Positions 1 to 6,125 of a stretch of DNA of 8,344 nucleotides are shown one piece after another; positions within the stretch are counted from its first letter, which is position 1, and each line of letters starts with the position of its first letter. The DNA comes from Clostridia bacterium. GTDB taxonomy: Bacteria > Bacillota > Clostridia > Oscillospirales > CAG-272. The stretch is taken from positions 1 to 8,344 of the forward strand of contig JAFQPC010000072.1 of the NCBI GenBank assembly GCA_017411935.1, given 5' to 3'. The notes beneath the pieces were generated by a model that had not been told where the DNA came from, did no database searches, and was given only the letters and a program-made list of their open reading frames with translations. A program made the translations under genes and the position numbers.

Positions 1-15
1 AACCGTAACACGCAA

Positions 16-117
16 AAAGTTTTCGCCCGCCTTTTTCAAAAGGCGGCGCCATCAAGGGCGCGTAGCCCTTGTCGCTCTCCGCAGAGAGCGAAATATCCCA
101 TTTGGCGTTTCTTTTTG
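16..117 (+). repeat. Left structured repeat unit (102 nt)
   Basis: The unit begins with the 32-nt block 16-47, itself a hairpin around a TTTTTCAAAA core with CGCC/GGCG arms. Then come hairpin 53-59/65-71 (CAAGGGC and GCCCTTG, loop GCGTA), hairpin 73-79/84-90 (CGCTCTC and GAGAGCG, loop CGCA) and the closing block GGCGTTTCTTTTTG at 104-117. It has the same architecture as the opposite-strand unit at 204-307, but the stems of the two middle hairpins differ in sequence. Confidence 0.75.
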
Positions 118-203
118 CAATGCTTTTTCTTTGCAAGAAAGAGGCGCAAATGAAAAGAGGCTTCGCAAGCTTCGCCAAAATCGGCTTTGCCGATTTCAGC
201 TAA

Positions 204-307
204 CAAAAAGAAACGCCGTAAGAGGAATTTTGCGCTCTGCGGAGCGCAACCAACGCCCCACGGCGTTGGATCCGTGCCGCCTTTTGAAAAAGGCGGGCGA
301 AAACTTT
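204..307 (-). repeat. Right structured repeat unit, inverted copy (104 nt)
   Basis: Read on the minus strand, this unit has the same four blocks as 16-117. The 32-nt block at 276-307 is identical. The second hairpin (250-257/262-269) has arms CCAACGCC and GGCGTTGG. The third (230-237/242-249) has arms TTGCGCTC and GAGCGCAA with the same CGCA loop on the minus strand. The closing 14-nt block at 204-217 is identical. The middle stems differ from the left copy in both arms at once, so pairing is kept while sequence is not. That pattern is expected of a maintained secondary structure. Confidence 0.75.
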
Positions 308-314
308 CTAAAGC

Positions 315-1610
315 TTACGCGTCAAGCAGGCAAGCAATACCGGGAAGCTCCTTGCCCTCGAGGAACTCGAGAGATGCACCGCCACCCGTGGAGATGTGGG
401 TCATCTTATCTGCATAGCCGAGCTTTTCAACAGCGGCTGCCGAATCACCGCCACCGATAATCGAGATCGCACCGCTCTCAGCGACTGCCTTTGCTACCGA
501 CTCAGTACCCGAAGCGAAGTTCTTCCACTCGGAAACACCCATCGGTCCGTTCCAAACCACCGTACCTGCGCCCTTGATCGCGTCTGCAAACAGCTTCTCG
601 GTCGCAGGACCGATATCCAGACCCATCCAACCTGCGGGAATATCGTCGGAATCAACGAGCATATGCTCGGTGTTCTCGTCATATTCCCTACCAACACGGT
701 TGTCTACGGGGAGCAAGAGCTTTACGCCCTTTGCCTCAGCCTTTGCAACCATCTCGTTTGCAAGGTCGATCTTGTCTTCTTCGCAAAGCGAGGTTCCGAC
801 ATCGTGACCTTCTGCCTTGAAGAAGGTGTAAGCCATACCGCCGCCGATGATGAGCGTGTCAACCTTTTCGAGAAGGTTGTTGATAACACCGATCTTATCC
901 GAAACCTTAGCACCGCCAAGAATTGCAACGAAAGGACGTGCGGGATCAGCCAGAGCCTTACCCATCACCGAGATCTCCTTCTGGATCAGATAACCGCAAA
1001 CAGCAGGCAGATAATCAGCAACACCTGCGGTCGATGCGTGTGCGCGGTGAGCCGAACCGAAAGCGTCGTTTACGTAAACTTCTGCAAACGAAGCGATCTC
1101 CTTGGCAAAATCAGCGCCGTTCTTGGTCTCGCGAGCGTCAAAACGAACGTTCTCGATCAGAACTGCCTCACCCTCTTTGAGAGCGGCAACCTTTGCCTTA
1201 GCGTCCTCGCCGATGATATCCTCAGCGAAGGTAACCTTACCGCCGAGCAGCTCGTTCAGACGGTCAGCTACGGGGCGAAGCGTAAATTTCTTCTTGTCGT
1301 CAAGAGCCTTCTTGAGAAGGTCCGCAGTAGCGGCAGCCTGCTCCTCTGCGGGGAGCGCCTCTACTTTCTTCTTCTCCTTTTTGGTCAGACCAAAGCCCTC
1401 GGTAAAGATCGAGTGAGGCTTACCCATATGAGAGCAAAGAATTACCTTAGCGCCCTTGTCGAGAAGGTACTTAATGGTAGGAAGCGCGCCAACGATTCTC
1501 TTATCGGAGGTGATCACGCCATCCTTGAGCGGAACGTTGAAGTCGCAGCGAACGAGAACTCGCTTGCCCGCAACATCAATGTCTTCAATAGTTTTCTTGT
1601 TGTAGGTCAT
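315..1610 (-). CDS. pgk: Phosphoglycerate kinase
   Basis: Cytosolic glycolytic enzyme that transfers phosphate between 1,3-bisphosphoglycerate and ADP to give 3-phosphoglycerate and ATP. The 431-residue product carries the family signatures in order: RCDFNVPL at 21-28, SHMGKP at 60-65 (usually SHLGRP), ENVRF at 153-157, [13 protein letters not shown] at 181-193, GGAKVSDKI at 232-240, GGGMAYTFF at 256-264, WNGPMG at 353-358, GGGDS at 386-390 and [18 protein letters not shown] at 407-424. Bacterial PGKs are usually about 390-400 residues. The extra length is a Lys/Glu/Ala-rich insertion between SHMGKP and LRPVADRL (about residues 66-108). The start at 1610 is preferred over the in-frame ATG at 1640 because an AGGTGG Shine-Dalgarno site precedes it and the predicted transcript begins only near 1649. 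No gap gene lies directly upstream, so pgk appears to have its own promoter. Confidence 0.98.
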   Translation of the reverse strand: MTYNKKTIEDIDVAGKRVLVRCDFNVPLKDGVITSDKRIVGALPTIKYLLDKGAKVILCSHMGKPHSIFTEGFGLTKKEKKKVEALPAEEQAAATADLLKKALDDKKKFTLRPVADRLNELLGGKVTFAEDIIGEDAKAKVAALKEGEAVLIENVRFDARETKNGADFAKEIASFAEVYVNDAFGSAHRAHASTAGVADYLPAVCGYLIQKEISVMGKALADPARPFVAILGGAKVSDKIGVINNLLEKVDTLIIGGGMAYTFFKAEGHDVGTSLCEEDKIDLANEMVAKAEAKGVKLLLPVDNRVGREYDENTEHMLVDSDDIPAGWMGLDIGPATEKLFADAIKGAGTVVWNGPMGVSEWKNFASGTESVAKAVAESGAISIIGGGDSAAAVEKLGYADKMTHISTGGGASLEFLEGKELPGIACLLDA

Positions 1611-1619
1611 TGTAAAGAT

Positions 1620-1627
1620 CCACCTTT
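1620..1627 (-). promoter_or_regulatory. Ribosome binding site of pgk
   Basis: On the minus strand this reads AAAGGTGG, with the AGGTGG core ending 9 nt before the ATG at 1610. It supports that start over the in-frame ATG 30 nt upstream. Confidence 0.75.
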
Positions 1628-1655
1628 CAAAAAATTTCATTTTTTACCATTTAAT

Positions 1656-1684
1656 AATATACCACAAACTTTAAAATATATCAA
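1656..1684 (-). promoter_or_regulatory. Predicted sigma-A type promoter of pgk
   Basis: On the minus strand the -35 box is TTGATA (1679-1684) and the -10 box TATATT (1656-1661), separated by exactly 17 nt. Transcription would start near 1649, giving a leader of about 40 nt before the ATG at 1610. Confidence 0.75.
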
Positions 1685-1789
1685 GACCTATTTGTGAAAA
1701 ATTTATCTTTTTTTCACTTTTTTTCTCTTTTTCATAAAAATTCACAAGCAGTTCATAGCTCTGTGTTAACATATAACTATCAAAAAATG

Positions 1790-1795
1790 AAGGAG
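1790..1795 (+). promoter_or_regulatory. Ribosome binding site that sets the start of the isomerase gene
   Basis: AAGGAG sits 6 nt before the ATG at 1802. It lies downstream of the in-frame ATG at 1787 and of the longer open frame beginning at 1694, so it argues for 1802. No clear -35/-10 pair was found upstream; the 1700-1788 stretch is AT-rich and contains a TGTTAACA palindrome of unknown meaning. Confidence 0.8.
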
Positions 1796-1801
1796 ATTGC
1801 C

Positions 1802-2605
1802 ATGAGAAATATTGGAATCAACCTGCACGCCATCGAGGGTCTTAGCGACGAGGATTACGTAAAGCTTATTTCTTCGCTCGGCTTTGATGCTACTTTTACG
1901 TTGTATACGGCGTATACGGCAGATCGCAAGCTTGCTCTGTCGCACGCCGAGCTATTTGCAAAATACGGACTCGCGTGGGAGACCATTCACGCGCCCTATG
2001 GATGCCCCAACGATTTTTGGAAAGAGGGAGAGGTCGGCGAAGAAGCAATTCAGGAGCAGATCGACTGTGTGGATCTTTGCGCGTCGCTCGGCGTTCCGAT
2101 CTCGATCGTCCATCTCTCGTCGGGCATGACTCCGCCGCCGACCACCGACGTCGGTCGCGCACGCATTGAGCGACTGATCAATCACGCGACAAAAAAAGGC
2201 GTAACACTCGCCTTTGAAAACCAACGAAAGCTCTTCAATCTCGCTTGGGTGTTTGATTTTTACGGAAACGAAAGCTCGGTAGGCTTTTGCTGGGATACGG
2301 GACACGAGGCTTGCTTTACGGCGGGAACGCAATATATGCCGTTTTTCGGAAAGCATCTCTGCTGTACGCATATCCACGACAATTACGGCGTGTTCAACCA
2401 GGACTGCCACATGCTCCCCTTTGACGGAAGCATTGACTTTGACCGTGTGGCAAGACAGATCCGCGAAAGCGGTTTTTCGGGTTCGCTGATGCTTGAGTGC
2501 ATTGAAACGAACAGCGACCGCTACGTTGGTTTTTCTCCCGAAGAATATCTCAACCGCGCCGCTGACGCCGTAAAGAAGCTGCGAACGATGGTGGACGGAC
2601 AATAA
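1802..2605 (+). CDS. Sugar phosphate isomerase/epimerase (xylose isomerase-like TIM barrel)
   Basis: This 267-residue protein belongs to the AP-endonuclease-2/xylose isomerase-like TIM-barrel superfamily, whose members are cytosolic divalent-metal enzymes acting on sugars, inosose or hydroxypyruvate. Visible metal and active-site motifs are LAFEN with E139, CWDTGHEA with D165 and H168, THIHDN with H190, H192 and D193, HMLPFDGSIDF with H203, and LECIE with E232. This is the usual spacing of a Glu-Asp-His-Glu metal site late in the barrel. The N-terminal part has GINLHAIEGL and the HAPYG motif at 63-67. The length is typical. The exact substrate cannot be read from the sequence; an AP endonuclease role is less likely given the length and the sugar-kinase neighbour. 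It converges on that kinase gene and stands alone on its strand. Confidence 0.85.
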   Translation: MRNIGINLHAIEGLSDEDYVKLISSLGFDATFTLYTAYTADRKLALSHAELFAKYGLAWETIHAPYGCPNDFWKEGEVGEEAIQEQIDCVDLCASLGVPISIVHLSSGMTPPPTTDVGRARIERLINHATKKGVTLAFENQRKLFNLAWVFDFYGNESSVGFCWDTGHEACFTAGTQYMPFFGKHLCCTHIHDNYGVFNQDCHMLPFDGSIDFDRVARQIRESGFSGSLMLECIETNSDRYVGFSPEEYLNRAADAVKKLRTMVDGQ

Positions 2606-2634
2606 AAAAAGAGCCTTTCGGCTCTTTTTTTATT
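2601..2634. terminator. Bidirectional rho-independent terminator containing both stop codons
   Basis: A 15-bp perfect stem (2601-2615 with 2620-2634) has a 4-nt TTTC loop. Its core is GAGCC/GGCTC flanked by seven A on one side and seven T on the other, so either strand gives a GC hairpin followed by a U tract. The TAA of the plus-strand isomerase gene (2603-2605) and the TAA of the minus-strand kinase gene (2630-2632 on the plus strand) sit opposite each other in the stem. Confidence 0.93.
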
Positions 2635-3727
2635 TCAGCCCGTCGATGACAGCTCGCATCCGAGGCAGCTTTTTCTCCATATCCGCGACGAGCGCGAATT
2701 GGTTGCGGCAACGGTCGAGATTATGCTTCGGACGGTGGGTACGGAAATAGACGTCCCCCTCAAGGTAGTCGGTCAGAAAACGAACGCCGCATTCGAGCGT
2801 CATCATCATTGCCCCTTCGGGCAGAAGATCAAGCTCACCGTCGGTCAAACGACCGCCACAACCCTTGAGGAAGCCCTTGGCATACAGCTCAAACAGCGAA
2901 AGATCCAAGGTGACCTTAGAGAGATCGGTCTCGTCCTCGACGGCAGTATTTGCGCCAAAGCGAATCGAATCACCGAAATCGTTGACCGAATACCCCGGCA
3001 TCACAGTGTCAAGATCAATAACGCAAACAGGCGCGCCCGTCGTCTCATCAAACAAAATATTATTGAGCTTCGTATCATTATGTGTCACACGCAGAGGAAG
3101 TTTTCCCGATGCGTGCGCGCGTTCAAGAGTCTTTGCAAACTCCGCACGTGCCATAGCAAACGCGATCTCGTCCGCCACCTCAGCCGCTCTTCCGCAAACG
3201 TCAGCCTCGATCGCCCGCATCAAATTTTCATAACGCTTCGGCGTGTTATGAAAATTCACGATCGTCTCGTGCAATTTTTCGGCAGGATAATCCGCAAGAT
3301 CACACTGAAAACGTCCGAACGCCTCGGCACAGGTATAAAAATCCTGCGGATCCTCGATCACCTCGCGGGTAATCGTTCGCTCGCAGAACTCATAGAGTCG
3401 CCAATACGAGCCGATGCTGTCACAAAAGAAATCTTCTCCCGTCCTTGTCGGAACGACGACAAGACTTGCGCGTGCCACATCTCCCCCGCGTTCCATTGCT
3501 TTGTGGCGAATATGCTCGGTCACGCCAAGAATGTTTTCCATCACCTCATCGGGATGAGGAAATACAACGTGATTCATTCTCTGCAAAATATATCTTTTTT
3601 CCGAAACCACCAAAAAGGTATCGTTGATATGCCCATTGCCATAGGGGTCACAAATGCTTGGTTTTTCCTCAAAATACGCACAAAGCGTCTCCCCGATCTT
3701 AGCACAAGCTTCGTTTCTTCCCATCAT
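2630..3727 (-). CDS. APH/choline kinase-fold sugar kinase, N-acetylhexosamine 1-kinase (NahK)-like
   Basis: The 365-residue protein has the aminoglycoside phosphotransferase/choline kinase fold. N-terminal YGNGHINDTFLV (29-40) is the nucleotide loop and RYILQRMN (45-52) carries the ATP-binding strand. THNDTKLNNILFD (215-227) is the Brenner-type catalytic loop with D218 as probable catalytic base, and VIDLDTVMPG (236-245) supplies the metal-binding aspartate; DFGDSIR follows at 250-256. The combination resembles NahK, which phosphorylates GlcNAc/GalNAc at C1 in the lacto-N-biose pathway and is of similar length. No lacto-N-biose phosphorylase or epimerase gene is in the window, so the substrate is unproven. 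The start is the first of two adjacent ATGs, preceded by GAGGGAG. The overlapping promoter shared with the AraC-type gene suggests regulation by it. Confidence 0.85.
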   Translation of the reverse strand: MMGRNEACAKIGETLCAYFEEKPSICDPYGNGHINDTFLVVSEKRYILQRMNHVVFPHPDEVMENILGVTEHIRHKAMERGGDVARASLVVVPTRTGEDFFCDSIGSYWRLYEFCERTITREVIEDPQDFYTCAEAFGRFQCDLADYPAEKLHETIVNFHNTPKRYENLMRAIEADVCGRAAEVADEIAFAMARAEFAKTLERAHASGKLPLRVTHNDTKLNNILFDETTGAPVCVIDLDTVMPGYSVNDFGDSIRFGANTAVEDETDLSKVTLDLSLFELYAKGFLKGCGGRLTDGELDLLPEGAMMMTLECGVRFLTDYLEGDVYFRTHRPKHNLDRCRNQFALVADMEKKLPRMRAVIDGLK

Positions 3728-3764
3728 TTTCTCTCCCTCAAAAGTGAATTTTTTTATTTTTCTA

Positions 3765-3793
3765 TTGACAATTGTTTTTTTCTATTATATAAT
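3765..3793 (+). promoter_or_regulatory. Consensus promoter of the AraC-family gene
   Basis: TTGACA at 3765-3770 and TATAAT at 3788-3793 are separated by exactly 17 nt, a full match to the sigma-70/sigma-A consensus. Transcription would start near 3800, leaving a leader of roughly 60 nt. The -10 overlaps the -10 of the opposite-strand kinase promoter. Confidence 0.9.
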
Positions 3794-3812
3794 AATTTCA
3801 ATGTTTTGTCAA
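3784..3812 (-). promoter_or_regulatory. Consensus promoter of the NahK-like kinase gene
   Basis: On the minus strand, TTGACA (3807-3812) and TATAAT (3784-3789) are separated by exactly 17 nt, again a full consensus match. The two promoters share the palindrome ATTATATAAT (3784-3793), and each -35 lies 13 nt outside it. Transcription would start near 3777, about 50 nt before the kinase ATG. Confidence 0.9.
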
Positions 3813-3849
3813 TCGACTTTTTTATCTTTTTCGGGTAGTTTTTTGTTGT

Positions 3850-3858
3850 AGGAGGTGG
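3850..3858 (+). promoter_or_regulatory. Strong ribosome binding site before a TTG start
   Basis: AGGAGGTGG is close to a perfect anti-16S match; its AGGAGG core is 7 nt from the TTG at 3863. It decides the start, because the next in-frame ATG lies 17 codons into the cupin domain with no comparable site before it. Confidence 0.88.
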
Positions 3859-3862
3859 TTTT

Positions 3863-4711
3863 TTGAAATCCTGTTATTATCATTCCTTTTACGATCCGCT
3901 TTCCTTGCAGGATATGAATGCGTGCAATCTGGCATCGGATGAATTTCCCTTGATGGTCAACTGCGCAGGAATGATCTCTTCCGATCTTCCCTTTACAACC
4001 GATAACGAAAATGGCCGCGCTGATTTTTATCTAATGTTTTTGACCGAGGGCGAGCTGACGGTCACGCTTGACGATGGTGAGAGCGTTGCTACTGCGGGAA
4101 GCATCCTTCTCTTTCCGCCGAACAGACGATACCGCTACCGTTACGCAGGTGGGGAAAACCTCTGCTATTATTGGGTACATTTTACCGGTTCGTATGCCGA
4201 ACGCTTTCTCTCCGAGTGCGGTTTTTCTCCGCTTCCCCTTTGCAAGCGATCCGAACGTGAATCCTCGGCACCTTCAAAGTTCCGTCGCCTGTTTGATCTT
4301 TATGAAGAACAGTCTCCCCTGCAAAGCCATCTGCTTTCCTGCGCGCTGGAGCAACTGCTTCTTTCCATTGCGCTTTCGATCGAAAAGCATCCCAAAGCCG
4401 TCCATCTCGAAAAATCGCTTCGATACATTCATTCGGCATACCATACCGATATTCGAATCCCCGAGCTTGCCAAAATGGAAAATCTCAGCCATTCGAGATA
4501 TATTGCGCTCTTTCGTGAGCAAACGGGGCTTTCCCCCACGGCATATCTTATCGGTCTTCGGATGCGCATTGCCTGTGAGCTCTTGCAGACAACCGATCTC
4601 TCGATCGGACAGATCGCACTGACTGTCGGTTATGCCGATACGCATTTTTTCAGCAAGCTTTTTAAAAAATACGTCGGTGTTTCCCCCAAGCAATACCGAC
4701 AAGGAAAATAA
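3863..4711 (+). CDS. AraC-family transcriptional regulator, cupin sensor plus HTH
   Basis: A 282-residue DNA-binding regulator with the standard two-part layout. An N-terminal AraC-type cupin (about 20-105) contains a FYLMFLTEGELTV strand, a TLDDGESVATAGSILLFPPN segment split across 68-87, and an aromatic YYWVHFTG strand at 102-109. The C-terminal double helix-turn-helix covers about 185-282. HTH1 contains IRIPELAKMENLSHSRYIAL (197-216) and HTH2 contains IGQIALTVGYADTHFFSKLF (248-267), ending in the typical GVSPKQYR. The cupin implies a small ligand, probably a sugar, but the ligand cannot be read from the sequence. It starts with TTG behind a very strong Shine-Dalgarno site. Its promoter overlaps that of the divergent kinase gene, so autoregulation together with control of the kinase is the simplest inference. 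Confidence 0.95.
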   Translation: MKSCYYHSFYDPLSLQDMNACNLASDEFPLMVNCAGMISSDLPFTTDNENGRADFYLMFLTEGELTVTLDDGESVATAGSILLFPPNRRYRYRYAGGENLCYYWVHFTGSYAERFLSECGFSPLPLCKRSERESSAPSKFRRLFDLYEEQSPLQSHLLSCALEQLLLSIALSIEKHPKAVHLEKSLRYIHSAYHTDIRIPELAKMENLSHSRYIALFREQTGLSPTAYLIGLRMRIACELLQTTDLSIGQIALTVGYADTHFFSKLFKKYVGVSPKQYRQGK

Positions 4712-4772
4712 AACAGCCAAGCAATTAGCGTGTTATCCTTAACGGAGAACACGCTAATTGCTTGGCTGTTTT
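4710..4772. terminator. Long bidirectional hairpin terminator between convergent genes
   Basis: Positions 4710-4734 pair perfectly with 4748-4772 (25 bp). The 13-nt loop can add a TCC/GGA triplet (4736-4738 with 4744-4746) after one mismatch. The plus strand ends in a run of T, and the minus strand likewise reads GTTTTATTTT after the stem. It starts inside the stop codon of the AraC-type gene and lies 9 nt from the stop of the minus-strand dehydrogenase gene, so it probably terminates both. The stem is far longer than a usual intrinsic terminator. Confidence 0.85.
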
Positions 4773-4781
4773 TATTCGAAT

Positions 4782-6077
4782 TTACGCAAGAATTTCTGCC
4801 GCTTCTTTTTCTCCGCAGAAAATAGCGTCGTAGAGCCACAGCACCGAGTAACGGTCCTTGAGGTCCTTTGCGAACCAAACACCGTTCCGGATCTTCTTTC
4901 TGCCGTACTGTGCTTCAAACAGCGAAAGATCAAAGTCACAGTCGGTCAGCATCGTTGCGATCTCGTCCGCAGTTGGGCACTCGTTGAGAATGGCAACGAC
5001 CTCTGCCCACTTTTCCTTGTAGATCTCGTTGACGGGATTTGCGTATCTGCCTGCCTCATTCTGAAGATCGCGGATCTCGGTCCACAGATGGCTGTAAATT
5101 TTCTGATAGCACTTCTCTCTCGTCTCGTCGGAGAGGGTTGAGAAGGTGGGCTCTGCCAGTGCGCGAACTTCCTCACGCAGCTTTGCGGTCACGATCGTTG
5201 CGTAACCGACATCGGTTCCGTGGAAGAAGAAGGGCTCACCGTAGATCAGACCCGTGATCTCAAAGTAGTGCGACAGGTGGTGCTCACTTCCCGAACCGGG
5301 ACGCGTCGAGTTGACGAGCGTCAGACAAGCTCCAATGAGCACGAGGTCGAGCATCAGCTCCTCGATCGCTTCGGGCTTACGGTCACGGATATCCTTTGCC
5401 AAGGAGCGGATCAGGTTGGTACGATCCATCACAAGATCGTAGATCTCCTGACAAAAATATTCGTTATTGATCAGCGCGCTGAGCTTCCAGTCACAGAGTG
5501 CGCTGTACTTACCGATGATATCGGCATAACCCGAACGGATCATTCCGATCGGTGCGTTACAAAGAATATCGGTGTCGCCCATAATCAGCGTCGGTGCATG
5601 CGTGGTCGCCGTTACTTTCATTCCCTTGAGGATCATTGCCGCGCCCGAAGAAGCGTAGCCATCCATTGAGGGTGCCGTTCCGATGATACCGCTTTCGATA
5701 TGATGATAGAAGGAAACATACTTACAAAGGTCGTTGATAACGCCCGAACCAATTCCGAGAATAAGATCGGTCTCGTCGGTCAGACTCTGTTCGATCGCGC
5801 CGATCGCCGTTTCGTTGGGAACGATGTGGGGCTCGCCCGGCTCGGTCGTCAAAAGGCAGAATTGCTCGATCTTTGCACCGAGAAGCTCGCGAACCTTTTC
5901 TCCGCAAAGGGGATACGTATTTTCGTCGGCAACAAGAAGAATATGGTTGTACTTGGCCAAGCATTCGGGCAGACGTGCAAGCGCGTTTTTCTCAACGACA
6001 ACGTGCTCAATGTCGCAACGGTGCGTTCTGCCGCAGCTGCAAACGATATCTTTGTTAATCCAATCGTGAAGACTCAT
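4782..6077 (-). CDS. araM: sn-glycerol-1-phosphate dehydrogenase (AraM/EgsA family)
   Basis: Predicted cytosolic NAD(P)H-dependent, metal-requiring reduction of dihydroxyacetone phosphate to sn-glycerol 1-phosphate, in the iron-type alcohol dehydrogenase/dehydroquinate synthase-like superfamily. The 431-residue protein shows GIGSGVINDLCKY (108-120) for nucleotide binding and TAPSMDGYASSGAA (134-147), a hallmark of this family. Probable metal ligands are D186 in SGYADIIGK, a His in SEHHLSHYFE (254-263) and H276 in FHGTDVG. The N-terminus has CSCGRTH at 13-19, a small extra cysteine motif. In Bacillus the related AraM makes G1P for heptaprenylglyceryl phosphate by way of PcrB; no PcrB-like gene is seen here. 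The start has GAGGAAA upstream and a well-formed promoter. Earlier members of this family were misnamed dehydroquinate synthase or glycerol dehydrogenase. Confidence 0.92.
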   Translation of the reverse strand: MSLHDWINKDIVCSCGRTHRCDIEHVVVEKNALARLPECLAKYNHILLVADENTYPLCGEKVRELLGAKIEQFCLLTTEPGEPHIVPNETAIGAIEQSLTDETDLILGIGSGVINDLCKYVSFYHHIESGIIGTAPSMDGYASSGAAMILKGMKVTATTHAPTLIMGDTDILCNAPIGMIRSGYADIIGKYSALCDWKLSALINNEYFCQEIYDLVMDRTNLIRSLAKDIRDRKPEAIEELMLDLVLIGACLTLVNSTRPGSGSEHHLSHYFEITGLIYGEPFFFHGTDVGYATIVTAKLREEVRALAEPTFSTLSDETREKCYQKIYSHLWTEIRDLQNEAGRYANPVNEIYKEKWAEVVAILNECPTADEIATMLTDCDFDLSLFEAQYGRKKIRNGVWFAKDLKDRYSVLWLYDAIFCGEKEAAEILA

Positions 6078-6125
6078 AGTGGTTTCCTCGCTTTTTATTT
6101 TTATTTTATACTTTTATACGGGGCT

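Larger units (their letters stand above)
16..307. repeat. Composite palindromic element with 32-bp perfect terminal inverted repeats
   Basis: Positions 16-47 are the exact reverse complement of 276-307 (32 of 32 bases). Inside, 104-117 is the exact reverse complement of 204-217 (14 of 14). Between these blocks the two halves keep the same order: terminal block, a hairpin with a 7- or 8-bp stem, a second hairpin with a CGCA loop, then the GGCGTTTCTTTTTG block. The centre (118-203) has further hairpins, including 126-140 and a perfect 8-bp stem with TTT loop at 178-196. The element ends 7 nt from the pgk stop codon. It contains no transposase frame. It could be a MITE-like or REP/BIME-like dispersed repeat, or two repeat units inserted head to head. 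The geometry is seen directly; the element class is inference. Confidence 0.8.
1..314. other. Gene-free intergenic stretch filled by a palindromic repeat element
   Basis: No credible gene is visible here. Short open frames cross the region (131-460 and 187-417, plus strand), but they read through hairpin arms, run into the antisense of pgk and show no family resemblance. Almost the whole stretch is paired sequence: a 32-bp perfect terminal inverted repeat, an inner 14-bp inverted repeat and at least five short hairpins, described in separate entries. Positions 1-15 lie outside the element and cannot be assigned. No classical GC-hairpin plus U-tract terminator for pgk is seen, so the element itself may end the pgk transcript; that is inference. 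Confidence 0.8.

Noticed and set aside
131..460. Plus-strand open frame of 109 codons (and 187-417 in another frame)
   Set aside because: It runs through the palindromic element and then antisense through the end of pgk. The composition is driven by hairpin arms, and no Shine-Dalgarno site or family motif is seen.
315..1640. Longer pgk form starting at the ATG at 1640
   Set aside because: The predicted transcription start is only about 9 nt upstream, and the extra [10 protein letters not shown] has no family match. An AGGTGG site and the conserved N-terminus fit 1610.
396..1697. Plus-strand 433-codon open frame opposite pgk
   Set aside because: It is a long antisense shadow of a clearly conserved gene, with no recognisable motifs.
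1761..1776. TGTTAACA palindrome as a LacI-type operator upstream of the isomerase
   Set aside because: The palindrome is only 8 bp, has no second copy, and no matching regulator is in the window. It is too weak to call as a site.
1694..1801. N-terminal extension of the isomerase from the ATG at 1694, or a start at 1787
   Set aside because: The extension is AT-rich low-complexity sequence from the intergenic region. The Shine-Dalgarno site lies downstream of both ATGs and points to 1802.
1902..1919. Tandem copies of GTATACGGC
   Set aside because: It lies inside the isomerase coding sequence and encodes the Tyr-Thr-Ala repeat in TLYTAYTA. Two copies of nine bases in a gene do not make a regulatory repeat.
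2699..3838. Plus-strand 379-codon open frame opposite the kinase gene
   Set aside because: The minus-strand frame carries intact kinase motifs. This frame has none and crosses the divergent promoter region.
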